This document shows, piece after piece, positions 1 through 11,055 of a stretch of 25,000 bases of DNA (positions within the stretch are counted from its first letter, which is position 1; every line of letters begins with the position of its first letter). The notes beneath the pieces are model-generated. The model saw only the letters and a program-made list of their open reading frames with translations. It ran no database searches and was not told the DNA's origin. The DNA comes from Halisarca cf. caerulea (lineage: Eukaryota; Porifera; Demospongiae; Chondrillida; Halisarcidae): assembly GCA_963170055.1 (NCBI GenBank), contig CAUJGJ010000347.1, positions 120,001-145,000 on the forward strand, in the 5' to 3' direction. Position numbers and translations under genes: made by a program.

Positions 1-20
1 ATACATATATATATATATAT

Positions 21-111
21 AAACAAATTAAAACAACTGTTCTTAGACATAAGAAACACACAATGTCATGATCATCCATATATATGCGTAGTTGCTTTGC
101 CATGCAAGATA

Positions 112-120
<9 letters not shown>
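21..120. repeat. left arm of ~100-bp inverted repeat
   Basis: From AAACAAATTAAAACAACTG to the TA run this arm is complementary to 868-965, with one single-base indel seen. Both arms are bordered by TA microsatellites. Confidence 0.9.

Positions 121-166
<46 letters not shown>
121..166. repeat. TA microsatellite
   Basis: Uninterrupted alternating AT run adjoining the left inverted-repeat arm. Confidence 0.95.
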
Positions 167-169
<3 letters not shown>

Positions 170-209
170 CCGTTTCCGGGGTAACCATGCTAAGTTAAAT
201 CCCATAACC

Positions 210-261
210 GGGGTATAACTGCAACAAGAGCCCGCTTGGCTTCTTATTGCAGTTATACCCC
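210..261. repeat. 15-bp perfect hairpin
   Basis: GGGGTATAACTGCAA (210-224) pairs with TTGCAGTTATACCCC (247-261); four further pairs (AAGA/TCTT) extend into the 22-nt loop. Confidence 0.85.
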
Positions 262-681
262 AGCCCATATTAGGGAAAGGGTAATTAGACACGAAAGTCT
301 GTCATTACAATAACAATCTAGCACATTGTATGGCTTCATTCGGCAGCTGCCCATACATTGAGGTCCGAGTACTGTTGTTCAAACATATAAATTTACCGAC
401 GGGCCAGTCTTCTACTAAAGCAGAGGTGGCTGCCGCCTTGCTATAGCTAACCTCTCGTAGTCGAAAACATACCGTCGTGAAACTTGCCGCTTTGAGAATT
501 CTTCGAAGCCGGTACGATAACTTTGTACACTTTGGTTATTCACAAGAAACTACTACTAGTACTGTCCTTGAAATGACTTTTAGCAGCATCGAAAGAGTTC
601 GGATTCTCGTTATCGGACGTAGAGATTCTCTGCTAAAATATCGGCGAGCTGATTCTCCACAAATAAAAGCCCTGGGCGGGG
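262..681. other. unique, relatively CpG-rich stretch without an identifiable gene
   Basis: A frame open from about 447 runs into the foldback at 682-815, but it has no ATG start, no recognisable domain and its end is repeat-derived. It may be the interior of a transposon whose ends are the surrounding inverted repeats. Confidence 0.4.
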
Positions 682-806
682 TATATAATAGTTATACAAT
701 GGCATTTGCGGAGTATGGATTTATACACGCACTCGCCCTCGGGCGCTACGCGCCCTCGGGTCTCGTGCGTGTATAATCCATACTCCGCAAACTGCCATTG
801 TATAAC

Positions 807-815
<9 letters not shown>
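682..815. mobile_element. foldback/MITE-like element with CpG-rich core
   Basis: Arms 682-732 and 765-815 (51 nt each) are complementary apart from two single-base indels. The core at 730-760 reads CACTCGCCCTCGGGCGCTAC then GCGCCCTCGGG. A TA-rich border suits insertion at TA, but no clean target duplication can be defined. Confidence 0.8.

Positions 816-861
<46 letters not shown>
811..861. repeat. TA microsatellite
   Basis: Alternating TA run following the foldback element. Confidence 0.95.
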
Positions 862-867
<6 letters not shown>

Positions 868-868
<1 letters not shown>

Positions 869-960
869 TAAATATATCTTGCATGCAAAGCAACTACGCA
901 TATATATGGATGATCATGACATTGTGTGTTTCTTATGTCTAAGAACAGTTGTTTTAATTT

Positions 961-965
<5 letters not shown>
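868..965. repeat. right arm of ~100-bp inverted repeat
   Basis: Complement of 21-120. Together the arms enclose about 750 bp that include a 500-bp unique CpG-containing stretch and the foldback at 682-815. Confidence 0.9.
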
Positions 966-1024
<59 letters not shown>

Positions 1025-1037
1025 TTATATATATTAT
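963..1037. repeat. TA microsatellite
   Basis: Alternating TA run with a few AATATA breaks after the right inverted-repeat arm. Confidence 0.95.
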
Positions 1038-1041
1038 ATGT

Positions 1042-1200
1042 AAACACACACACATACATACGCACACATATACGCATGCAGGCAGTACGCACACACAGCC
1101 ACACCCTCACCCCTCACCCCCGCACACACACACGCACGCACACACACACACACACACACACACATGCACATACACACACGTACACACACACACACACACA

Positions 1201-1281
<81 letters not shown>

Positions 1282-1284
1282 ACA

Positions 1285-1352
<68 letters not shown>
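1042..1352. repeat. CA microsatellite, interrupted
   Basis: Long (CA)n with TACA, GCA and CGTACA interruptions; it forms the left border of the tandem duplication. Confidence 0.95.
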
Positions 1353-1356
<4 letters not shown>

Positions 1357-3008
1357 GTGTGCACGGTGAAACATGTACACCTTAAGTATTATTATTATAA
1401 TAATTATTGATGACAATATCTTTAGGCTAGAGTTGGTACTTAACAATGTATTGTCATATGTAGTTTACTTTATTTGCTTACCCCCCCTCCCCATAGGAAT
1501 TTCTGATTTTTACATTCTAGTAATACTTATTGTAATACCCTGTCTGTTGTTGGATCACCAGGGAGATGCTAAACCACATGCATTCTAGTTGATGAGAGTC
1601 AGCAGAATTAGATTGAATCAAATTGTTATAGTCTGAGCTGTATACCAGAGGTTATATATATCCTAACGTTTTATAATGTAGTGGGCTGAGTAAACTTTAG
1701 ATTTTATGCGTAGCAACTTGTATAATGGGGAGCAGAGGCCCCTGTTTGCATGCCTAGATTTTCCACGCATGAGAAGTAACTATATAGTTGTGAGTGTGAT
1801 CATTGACAAAGAAAAATGGCTTCAATGTAAGGTGCATGCTTATTTTATTTTCAAGAAATGGAATGCATGTGATCTCCTCCTTCCTGCAGGTGGAGCATTG
1901 CATCAATAGTTGTGTCCTATACCAAATTGAAGGCTATTAATTTAACCTTTGCAATAGGACCACACAAATCTGACAATTGTTATTATTATCTCCCAGTAAA
2001 CAGTGGTAATATTATTCATAGAGCAACATCCGCCTACAATTCTAGGTATTCATAATGGGTGGTGACAAGAGGCCACCAGGAAGACTTGCCACCATTTACG
2101 AATTATATTACTGCAAACATTTAGGAACTACTATTGTAATAGTTAGTTGCTATTTAGTTGTGTCACCTTGTCGTGGAATGAATTTGCGAAGTTCATGTTA
2201 TCATAGTATCACCTCACGGCAGTAAAAATACAATTGGAGCTAGGTGATCAGGCCACCAGGTGGTCCTAGCAAACATTACCATATAGGTCCATGCCTAATC
2301 CCGCTGCACGTAATCAGTTTTGCTGTCAGTGAGCAAGTAAGCAGGGGGTGGGAACCTGAGGGTGGGATCTGCATCTATTATAGTCAGACTCTATGAATTT
2401 GCAAACGAGACCAGGTATATACATTGCATATACTGTAACTGAAAAAGTCAAGTTTAAATTTGTGTGAAGATCAATTCTGCAATGCATGATCACTTGCTCA
2501 TTCATGCATTAAATTGAATTTATAGTGTAATAATACCCTAGCTGAATGTGGCCACTTTATATTATGGACGAGTATAATAGTATTATTATGTCAGAAATCA
2601 ACCATGAATTTTGCAATAGCAAGCTGCGTATTGAAAGAACATCCTGAGTGTGGAAGTTAACATTTGTATATTATATGGTGGTCTAAGAAGCATGCTTGTA
2701 TCTGAATAGCTTGTCAGTGAGTCAGGATATAACTGATCTTACACATAAGAAATGTGCATGATCATAGTACATTTTCGATAAAATCACATACTACATACAG
2801 AAAACTATATGCAAACACACACACAATCATATACCCCCCCCCCCCCCCCCCCCCGACACACACATACATGCATCCATACCTATCCACACCCACATGCACC
2901 CCCCCACACACACGCAGACATACACATATAACATTTATTATTATATACACGCACATACACATACATGCACACACATAATATGCACAATATACACACACAT
3001 AATAATAA

Positions 3009-3130
3009 TTATTGATTGTTATGACAAACTGGGCACTTAGCAAATACTGTCTTGCCCTCAGGACAGGTATCCCAAATATTACCCAGTGTGGCATCTTTGA
3101 TGTATGATACCATCCGGAGATCATAATATT
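3009..3130 (-). other. coding-like segment with two Cys pairs (unit 1 copy)
   Basis: Minus-strand reading gives MVSYIKDATLGNIWDTCPEG then KTVFAKCPVCHNNQ and a stop. The composition is protein-like, unlike the simple repeats around it, and the Cys spacing could suit a small zinc site. The upstream side runs straight into a CA/TG microsatellite with no clear acceptor. An identical copy lies at 4944-5065. It is probably an exon remnant of unknown gene. Confidence 0.25.
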
Positions 3131-3162
3131 CACATACGCACACACACACACGCACACGCACG

Positions 3163-3232
<70 letters not shown>

Positions 3233-3290
3233 CACACGTGCACACATGCACACGTGCACACATGTACACACACATGCACACACACACACA
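3131..3290. repeat. CA microsatellite between duplication units
   Basis: (CA)n with GCACACGTGCACACAT interruptions; it forms the junction between unit 1 and unit 2. Confidence 0.95.
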
Positions 3291-5097
3291 CATGGTGTGC
3301 ACGGTGAAACATGTACACCTTAAGTATTATTATTATAATAATTATTGATGACAATATCTTTAGGCTAGAGTTGGTACTTAACAATGTATTGTCATATGTA
3401 GTTTACTTTATTTGCTTACCCCCCCTCCCCATAGGAATTTCTGATTTTTACATTCTAGTAATACTTATTGTAATACCCTGTCTGTTGTTGGATCACCAGG
3501 GAGATGCTAAACCACATGCATTCTAGTTGATGAGAGTCAGCAGAATTAGATTGAATCAAATTGTTATAGTCTGAGCTGTATACCAGAGGTTATATATATC
3601 CTAACGTTTTATAATGTAGTGGGCTGAGTAAACTTTAGATTTTATGCGTAGCAACTTGTATAATGGGGAGCAGAGGCCCCTGTTTGCATGCCTAGATTTT
3701 CCACGCATGAGAAGTAACTATATAGTTGTGAGTGTGATCATTGACAAAGAAAAATGGCTTCAATGTAAGGTGCATGCTTATTTTATTTTCAAGAAATGGA
3801 ATGCATGTGATCTCCTCCTTCCTGCAGGTGGAGCATTGCATCAATAGTTGTGTCCTATACCAAATTGAAGGCTATTAATTTAACCTTTGCAATAGGACCA
3901 CACAAATCTGACAATTGTTATTATTATCTCCCAGTAAACAGTGGTAATATTATTCATAGAGCAACATCCGCCTACAATTCTAGGTATTCATAATGGGTGG
4001 TGACAAGAGGCCACCAGGAAGACTTGCCACCATTTACGAATTATATTACTGCAAACATTTAGGAACTACTATTGTAATAGTTAGTTGCTATTTAGTTGTG
4101 TCACCTTGTCGTGGAATGAATTTGCGAAGTTCATGTTATCATAGTATCACCTCACGGCAGTAAAAATACAATTGGAGCTAGGTGATCAGGCCACCAGGTG
4201 GTCCTAGCAAACATTACCATATAGGTCCATGCCTAATCCCGCTGCACGTAATCAGTTTTGCTGTCAGTGAGCAAGTAAGCAGGGGGTGGGAACCTGAGGG
4301 TGGGATCTGCATCTATTATAGTCAGACTCTATGAATTTGCAAACGAGACCAGGTATATACATTGCATATACTGTAACTGAAAAAGTCAAGTTTAAATTTG
4401 TGTGAAGATCAATTCTGCAATGCATGATCACTTGCTCATTCATGCATTAAATTGAATTTATAGTGTAATAATACCCTAGCTGAATGTGGCCACTTTATAT
4501 TATGGACGAGTATAATAGTATTATTATGTCAGAAATCAACCATGAATTTTGCAATAGCAAGCTGCGTATTGAAAGAACATCCTGAGTGTGGAAGTTAACA
4601 TTTGTATATTATATGGTGGTCTAAGAAGCATGCTTGTATCTGAATAGCTTGTCAGTGAGTCAGGATATAACTGATCTTACACATAAGAAATGTGCATGAT
4701 CATAGTACATTTTCGATAAAATCACATACTACATACAGAAAACTATATGCAAACACACACACAATCATATACCCCCCCCCCCCCCCCCCGACACACACAT
4801 ACATGCATCCATACCTATCCACACCCACATGCACCCCCCCACACACACGCAGACATACACATATAACATTTATTATTATATACACGCACATACACATACA
4901 TGCACACACATAATATGCACAATATACACACACATAATAATAATTATTGATTGTTATGACAAACTGGGCACTTAGCAAATACTGTCTTGCCCTCAGGACA
5001 GGTATCCCAAATATTACCCAGTGTGGCATCTTTGATGTATGATACCATCCGGAGATCATAATATTCACATACGCACACACACACACGCACACGCACG

Positions 5098-5167
<70 letters not shown>

Positions 5168-5221
5168 CACACGTGCACACATGCACACGTGCACACATGT
5201 ACACACACATGCACACACACA

Positions 5222-5225
<4 letters not shown>
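3291..5225. repeat. tandem duplication, unit 2 (1935 bp)
   Basis: This is the second, directly adjacent copy of 1353-3290, with a poly-C run at 4772-4789 three bases shorter. Homology ends at about 5225 inside a CA tract. Confidence 0.95.
4944..5065 (-). other. coding-like segment with two Cys pairs (unit 2 copy)
   Basis: This is the identical copy of the minus-strand segment at 3009-3130, carried by the tandem duplication. Confidence 0.25.
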
Positions 5226-5268
<43 letters not shown>

Positions 5269-5280
5269 ACATACACACGT

Positions 5281-5352
<72 letters not shown>
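5066..5352. repeat. CA microsatellite after duplication unit 2
   Basis: (CA)n with TACA and CGTACA interruptions. Its first part matches the 3131-3290 tract; homology to that copy ends near 5225. Confidence 0.95.
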
Positions 5353-5356
<4 letters not shown>

Positions 5357-5769
5357 TGGGCCCAGGCACACAGTACACAAACTGTAGTAACTTGAAAATT
5401 GTGTGCAATGCCAAGTTTTCACAATGGATGACTCAATAAAATCAATAGTAATAATCACAGTGACTATTTAATACTGTGATTCTTTCACAATCCGAAACTG
5501 AGTGAATTCTGTAGTCATTGATCATGAAACATGCTGATATTTACTATCTGTTGTAGTATATGCACGAAGGGCTTCAAAATTAATGCACATTGCAAGCATC
5601 TGACACTGTGACATTTACTACAATTATAGATCAATTGCAAGCTGCAGCTACAATAGAAATTATAACAATTAAGTTAGGGACCATTTAATTTAAATACTAT
5701 AAGTCATACTCTTTATCATGAAAATAGTATAGAGACATGCAATCAAACTCTAAGACTAGTTACAGTAGC
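5353..5769. other. non-coding 3' flank of the minus-strand exon
   Basis: No gene is seen. It contains a 9-bp hairpin (AATCACAGT 5453-5461 with ACTGTGATT 5473-5481). A minus-strand ATTAAA at 5689-5684, about 85 nt past the stop, could serve as a weak polyadenylation signal. Confidence 0.4.
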
Positions 5770-6737
5770 CTATGCAGTGCTCAATCTCATCATGTATTCG
5801 TCACTGAATTCTATTGACAGAAATTCCAGACCCTCTCCACTATCAATCAATTGCTCCACCTGATTCCAAGCATCACGAAAACTCCGCGCAACTGTTTGAA
5901 TACCTCTACTGCTGCGAATGGTAAATTCTTGCTTCTCATGCAGTTTTGAGACGATTTTATGAAGCAAATCTGTCTTTCGATTACCTGCTTCAGTTGCTGA
6001 AGTAAGGAAGTTGAAGAAGTTGATAGCTTGCTGAATGAAAACGATGGTGCGTCTCAGATCCCCTCTCTGTTTCATCACCACTTGGTGGTCAGATTTCAAC
6101 TTGGATATGTTTAGTCTGTGCCCCTGAATGCTACTTTTTTGCACTGAAATATCATGCTCAAGTGAAGAAATGGACGATTTCTTATCTTGAACCTTCCGTT
6201 GGGCACTTCTTACTCGGTCTTCAGCATTGATTACCAGGGCTCCAAGGCCTGCTAAAGTCGGTATTGTCACAGCTAATGTTGGTGGAGCTATAATTGCCAG
6301 AGCTACTGTAGCCACTACCCCAACTTTGGCACCAGTTTCTCTCTCCTTCTGGCTATTCCGTGCTTCATCATACTCTTTTTGTGCCCTTATAAGGTTTTTG
6401 TTTTCCTCTTCCAATTCGTCTTGCATGCAAGACTTTCTTGCTTCTAGTAAGGCAAGACTTTTTCCAGTTTCCTGCATTAAACTTTCAAGTCGACCAATTT
6501 CATCTTGTAACTCCTCTTCCTCCCTCTTCACTGTGTTCTCTTGCTCACTCAGCCTTTGCATCCTGTTCTCACTTTGCAAAATTACGGAGTGACTATCTTC
6601 TTTAATCGCCACTAATTTTCTCTCCACATCCGAATGGTTGCCTCTATTAATATCATTGACAGCAGCAGACACGAGGTCCAACAATCCAGTTGCCCTGGGT
6701 GCAACATACATATTTTTGTATTTTGTCACTGTAGGTC
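5770..6737 (-). CDS. 3' coding exon of a coiled-coil protein with a central hydrophobic hairpin
   Basis: I do not recognise a named gene. The frame is open for about 320 codons and ends in TAG at 5772-5770. A pyrimidine-rich tract ending in TTAG lies just before 6737, so I take 6737 as the start of a terminal exon that begins inside a codon; the first in-frame ATG is at 6711-6709 and would give 313 residues. Counted from that Met, residues 45-127 are rich in Glu, Lys and Gln with heptad-like Leu/Ile spacing (coiled coil). Residues 128-161 are almost uncharged and hydrophobic with a Pro-Pro turn near 143-144, resembling a two-helix membrane hairpin. Residues 164-220 are again coiled coil. The last ~100 residues form a further helical region with Phe-rich IVFIQQAINFFNFL. 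No signal peptide is visible. The helix-hairpin-helix layout resembles alpha-helical pore-forming or membrane-remodelling proteins by shape only. Upstream exons were not identified. Confidence 0.8.
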
Positions 6738-8654
6738 CTAACAGGAACAATAAAGCCAGTATATATGATCCTGTACTTTATCGTGATTACAGTACCTCTG
6801 CAAATCAAGACACACATATGTATATAGAACAGTTTCATTCTCCCTTCTCAATCAGGGGCAAACATTTTACTTCTTTTAACAGATATAAGTCCAATCAATA
6901 TTACAAATTCTCTCTCTCTATATATATTATTTATAATATAAAATATATGTACATAGCGAGAGAGAGATACAATTATAATTTGATATAATAGAACATAATA
7001 TACACACAATATACGAAAGTGCGCACTATCCCCAGATAGTGCGCACTTTCGTATATAGATTAGTACAAAATGTATGCAGCCATGTTTTGCGCTGGAGAAA
7101 TTTTGTAGCTTTGGAAGATGCTGTTTGAACCAAATTGCTTAGAGTCTGACGTAACGTTTTTGTATGCAAGCAGTTTATACTGGTTTAATGTTCCACCATG
7201 GAACTATAGAGACAGATGCTACCAACGCAAATGAAACTTCAGAATATTATACCTCCAGATCCATTGCAAAATTATAATTATATACTATGATTATTAGAAT
7301 CATTAATAATGTCTTTTATAAAATATTGTTTGAAATTCCATCAGGGGAAACTAGACATCGATCGATCTGTCTTCGTATGCGCTTCTAGTTTGCTACAACA
7401 TACTATACAGTGTTTCTGGACAGGTTACAACATGCTTTTAGATACTATTAGAATTGTACATTCAATGCAGTCAACATTTAATTTGCCGACCACCACATGA
7501 GCCTTGCTGAGAGCCAACTACACATGACATGTCTCCCATTTTAATTCAGTGACCCTATTTACTTTCACCGGAAGTGTCCAGAATGACACTTAGTCTACCT
7601 ACACAATATACTATATCCATGACCATGCACGATGCTAATTCAACAATTTGCACGTCAAGGCGGTACTCAATCTTTCAGCATGCAGCAGTTCAATGAAATT
7701 TTCGAGTTTGTTCCTCATTTCCTTGGTGAAGAGACATTATCAAACAGAAGAGTTCTTCGAGGTGCTTAATAATTTAATCAAAAACGACAAATTGAGCTTC
7801 AAAGTGATTTGAGTTTCCAGGGGTGTTCTGAGCTAATGGTTGAAGAAAGCTTATATATTTGTATGTCATGCATGTGTCTGACTCAATACTCCATGCATTA
7901 TTGTACCATGTTTTCCCCTCATCCTAGATGTGGACCACAGGCATTAAAATTTCTGTTGCATCACTTATTTAAATCTTTAGACCATTTTCAATTGGGATCT
8001 AATTGCAGGTAATAAGGGGTGCTGTCGATAGACACTTGCTTTATATAGGTATAGGCAGCTAGGTTTATTCAAAAACACTGCAACCATAAATACTGAAAAG
8101 CTTAATTATGAAAGATGGACCAATTCTTCTGCTATGTATGATCTGGTAACTAATTCATGGAATCCATGCAATTCAAACAAAAACACGGTGAAAAATGTAG
8201 CCCTGTGAAAGTTAATTAATCAGTACAATTGGGCAAAAAGAGAGAAACACCACCATTATTGCCAAATGTATAATAAATCAAAGTAAAATCATGCATGTGG
8301 CAATAAGGGAAGTCTGATGTGGGGTTTAAATACACAGGACACAGAGTTCCCGATGGAACAGATACCCATACAAACAGCAAAAGTCGCACAACAGCATCCT
8401 ACCCTAATGCATTGCAGTGTGGACACATATAATTATACCTGCAATTTTTCTCGCGAGGAGTTTTCCAGAGATCCAGTATAGAGTGTTAATTCACTTGTAA
8501 TGCGGCTTTGGAGGAGAGTGAAATGAAGGCTTTAATCTACGTGCACCTCACTGCATGGCGTCTGAAATTCTCGATTTATATAGGCTAGTATGAGTTCTAT
8601 TACTATGATCCATGGTTATACCATAAATACTGTATAGATACGGAATCCATACTA
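6738..8654. other. non-coding stretch upstream of the minus-strand exon
   Basis: Short chance open frames only; earlier exons of the minus-strand gene probably lie here or beyond, but none could be picked out. A CT/GA inverted pair surrounds an AT-rich loop at 6910-6967, and a perfect hairpin lies at 7009-7056. Confidence 0.4.
7009..7056. repeat. perfect 22-bp hairpin with CCCA loop
   Basis: Arm 7009-7030 (containing CGAAAGTGCGCACTATC) pairs without mismatch with 7035-7056, leaving a 4-nt loop. Confidence 0.95.
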
Positions 8655-9490
8655 ATTATTGTGACGTTTTGTGACGTTTATACAGCGTTGCGCGCGTACC
8701 CTGTCCATTATATAAACGAAATAATCTTGTCTATGAACTCTAAGACTTGTTCTCACCAGCATATTGCGCGGAGAAGAGATTCGAAAATTACCTTTCCTTC
8801 CTATGAAATTTTGAGTCTAAAGTGAGTTCCGTAGTACAGAACGTATTTTTCCTCGCATTTTTTTTTTGAATTACTAGTCTAAGAAAATTGACTTCAGTTT
8901 TATACGACCGTCGTAGGGGTCACAATGAAAAATTCATTGTCGTCGGAAGCATCCGAAACTGATGTATTTGATGAAAGTCAGTACGACGAATCTAATGGTG
9001 GTAACCGTTTTTCGATTGGTCGAAGTATGACCAAGTTTTACGTAAAAATTGATCATAATTCTGGTGCAATGTGCGCGAGAAGATTATTTTCCACGAATGC
9101 GGAGTTAAATGAAATGGATCCAAAATTGTAGCAGATACTCACCACTTTCACGATCAACTAGGAAAGTGAAAGAAAAGGTGTATTTCGGACAGATATCCTT
9201 GCATTTGTCGGATGGGGATCACGGAAATTTCCACACTAAGCGTCCTTACAAGCTCGAAACATACGCGAAACAAACCCTCACGCTGTGCAAGGTTGATCCA
9301 TCCCTCGGCTATCCATGGTAGAAAATTGGAGGAGATTGCCCTACTTAAACCACCTGCGTTCCACCAAAATTATGATTATACGCATAACTTGGTCATAAAT
9401 CGGCCAATCGAAATACGGTTACCACCATTAGATTCGCCGTACTGGTTTTCGGATGTTTCTGACAGCAATGATATTTTTCATTGTGGCCCC
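8655..9490. promoter_or_regulatory. CpG-rich island-like patch
   Basis: CpG is frequent here (GCGCGCG near 8690, TTGCGCGG near 8766, many TCG and ACG words through 9480), while several kilobases on each side are CpG-poor. In CpG-methylated animal genomes such patches often mark promoters or young insertions; which applies here is inference. Confidence 0.4.
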
Positions 9491-9493
9491 TAA
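8925..9493 (+). pseudogene. CpG-rich broken coding remnant, unrecognised
   Basis: An ATG at 8925 opens 68 codons of Ser/Asp/Glu-rich then basic sequence, ending in TAG at 9129-9131. The adjacent frames then look coding in turn: about 9127-9318 (with KVYFGQISLHLSDGDHGNFH) and about 9319-9493 (with NYDYTHNLVINRPIEIRLPP), the last ending at a TAA. The clean relay through three frames suggests one protein of roughly 180 residues broken by two frameshifts, or a gene carrying short introns that I cannot resolve. Codon content is CpG-rich, unlike the surroundings. No family was recognised. The first ~110 bp of the coding region is duplicated in degraded form at 9665-9797. Confidence 0.35.
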
Positions 9494-9664
9494 ATTATTA
9501 TACGAGCATGTTTAAACTGACTCAGAATTATCCACTTAGTCTAGTATCAATACTCAGTTATACTTAAGTCTAATTATGGTAAAATTACAGTCCCTTCTTG
9601 TACCTGTAAGTCTCTTCGTGATTTTCACGTACTGCACTCTGAGTCTCAGTAAACACAAATTAAG

Positions 9665-9797
9665 GTAGGGGTCACAATGAAAAATATCATTGCTGTCAGA
9701 AACATCCGAAAATGATGTTTTAGGTGAAAATCAGTACGGGGGTCGGCGAATCTAATGGTGGTAACCGTTTTTCGATTGGCCTATTTATGACCAAGTT
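9665..9797 (+). repeat. degraded second copy of the 8913-9036 segment
   Basis: From GTAGGGGTCACAATG onward this segment matches 8913-9036, including AATCTAATGGTGGTAACCG and TTTTTCGATTGG, about 760 bp downstream in the same orientation. It carries substitutions and insertions that close the reading frame after 12 codons. The sequences flanking the two copies do not match. Confidence 0.8.
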
Positions 9798-10840
9798 ACC
9801 AGTAACTGTCAGTGTTCCTTGGAAGTAAAGCGGCGAAAAGCCTCAAAGGAGGAGCTCCAATTGACAATGTCCTAGTAACACTGGAGATAGGATGCCTGGG
9901 AGACTAGTTCCTCGACTTTAACGAAGCCATCAGACTCATTACCTCTTCAAACGCCAAGAGACCAAATCCTTGACCATCTAAATGAGTGAAAGCCTAGATA
10001 ATAAGTGTTACGTAATAACTAGCTATTTCTGTGATCTCCAGGACCACAGTTCCCCAATTATGAAACCTGTAATCATGATGATAGTTATGACCCAGGCCAT
10101 GTCCATCTTACATAGTATTATTTAAACTGCTTTATATGTCCATGCTCCATGCATGTGTAATTATTTAAATATTGGTTTATATTTCAACTGTAGTTACAGT
10201 AACTACACACTCATCCTATTTACAGTGCATGTAACTTCTGAACTGATTCCCCCTTTGGTCAAAAGAAAAGGTTCAGAGAGGTTTCCGGGTTGAAGAGGTT
10301 CTTTATGTGTATTATGCAGTAAATAGAGAACAGGGCTTGGAAACACATCCAGTTTAGAGGATTACAGATTAATATACAGAAGGTTTGGTTTAGAGAGGCT
10401 TCTGAATCTGATACTCTGTCATATTAAATAAAGATAGAAGTCTTGCCAGGTCTTCCTTGACACGCGTCACTCTTTTGCCCCTGTGTCCGAGCTAGGCTGT
10501 CACTTTATATGAAGTAATAAATTTAAAGAGTGTTTCCCCTTTTCTGTCGTCATGAACTTTAGCCAAGTATATATTTGCATGAAATAGACTATGATTGTTA
10601 TAATCATAATAGTATGTAGCCATAAAGTTTGACACATGAGGTTGCATTAAGATTGTAACTGCTCACAACGGGAATCTTGCATCCCAGGGAATTTGGCACC
10701 CCACCTTGCCTTTCCAGTTATAGCTAGCATGAACCCTCTTTAATACTTGCAAATGAACCGTCTGAAAACCCTAAAATAGGTTATTTTTTATACTGGCCAA
10801 TTATTGTTTTCATTTGGACTTCCGGTGTGTAACGCTCGTC

Positions 10841-10842
<2 letters not shown>
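9798..10842. other. non-coding stretch, no gene recognised
   Basis: Short frames with frequent stops. A coding-like hint (GDRMPGRLVPRL and neighbouring frames, about 9880-9930) is too broken to call. Confidence 0.35.

Positions 10843-10920
<78 letters not shown>
10843..10920. repeat. TA microsatellite
   Basis: Alternating AT run with a single GT interruption at 10881. Confidence 0.95.
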
Positions 10921-10923
<3 letters not shown>

Positions 10924-11005
10924 GGATTTGAAGAAAAGTCTTATAATAGAGAATTTATATAATAGTAATAGAGAAGTATGAATTTATACAGAAATGAGTT
11001 ATAGG

Positions 11006-11055
11006 AATTGTTTTGAAAACAATTGCCAAATATGGCAATTGTTTTCAAAACAATT
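11006..11055. repeat. perfect 23-bp hairpin with AATA loop
   Basis: Arm 11006-11028 (AATTGTTTTGAAAACAATTG then CCA) pairs without mismatch with 11033-11055. The arm itself contains the palindrome TTGTTTTGAAAACAA, so alternative folds exist. Confidence 0.95.

Larger units (their letters stand above)
1353..3290. repeat. tandem duplication, unit 1 (1938 bp)
   Basis: The unit begins at CATGGTGTGCACGG right after a CA tract and ends in another CA tract. Every stretch I compared with unit 2 is identical; the only difference found is 21 versus 18 consecutive Cs. The unit holds no convincing gene: short open frames, a poly-C run at 2834-2854, CA-rich sequence and a small coding-like minus segment at 3009-3130. 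Confidence 0.95.

Noticed and set aside
477..776. 99-codon plus-strand open frame near the left end
   Set aside because: It has a GTG rather than ATG start, and its last third is the foldback repeat at 682-815.
1076..1369. Open frames encoding long Thr-His or Cys-Val repeats across CA tracts
   Set aside because: They are translations of the CA/TG microsatellite in its different phases, with no start context or non-repeat domain.
4700..5458. 252-codon minus-strand open frame
   Set aside because: Most of it is TG microsatellite and poly-G translation; the length arises because the repeat has no stops in that phase.
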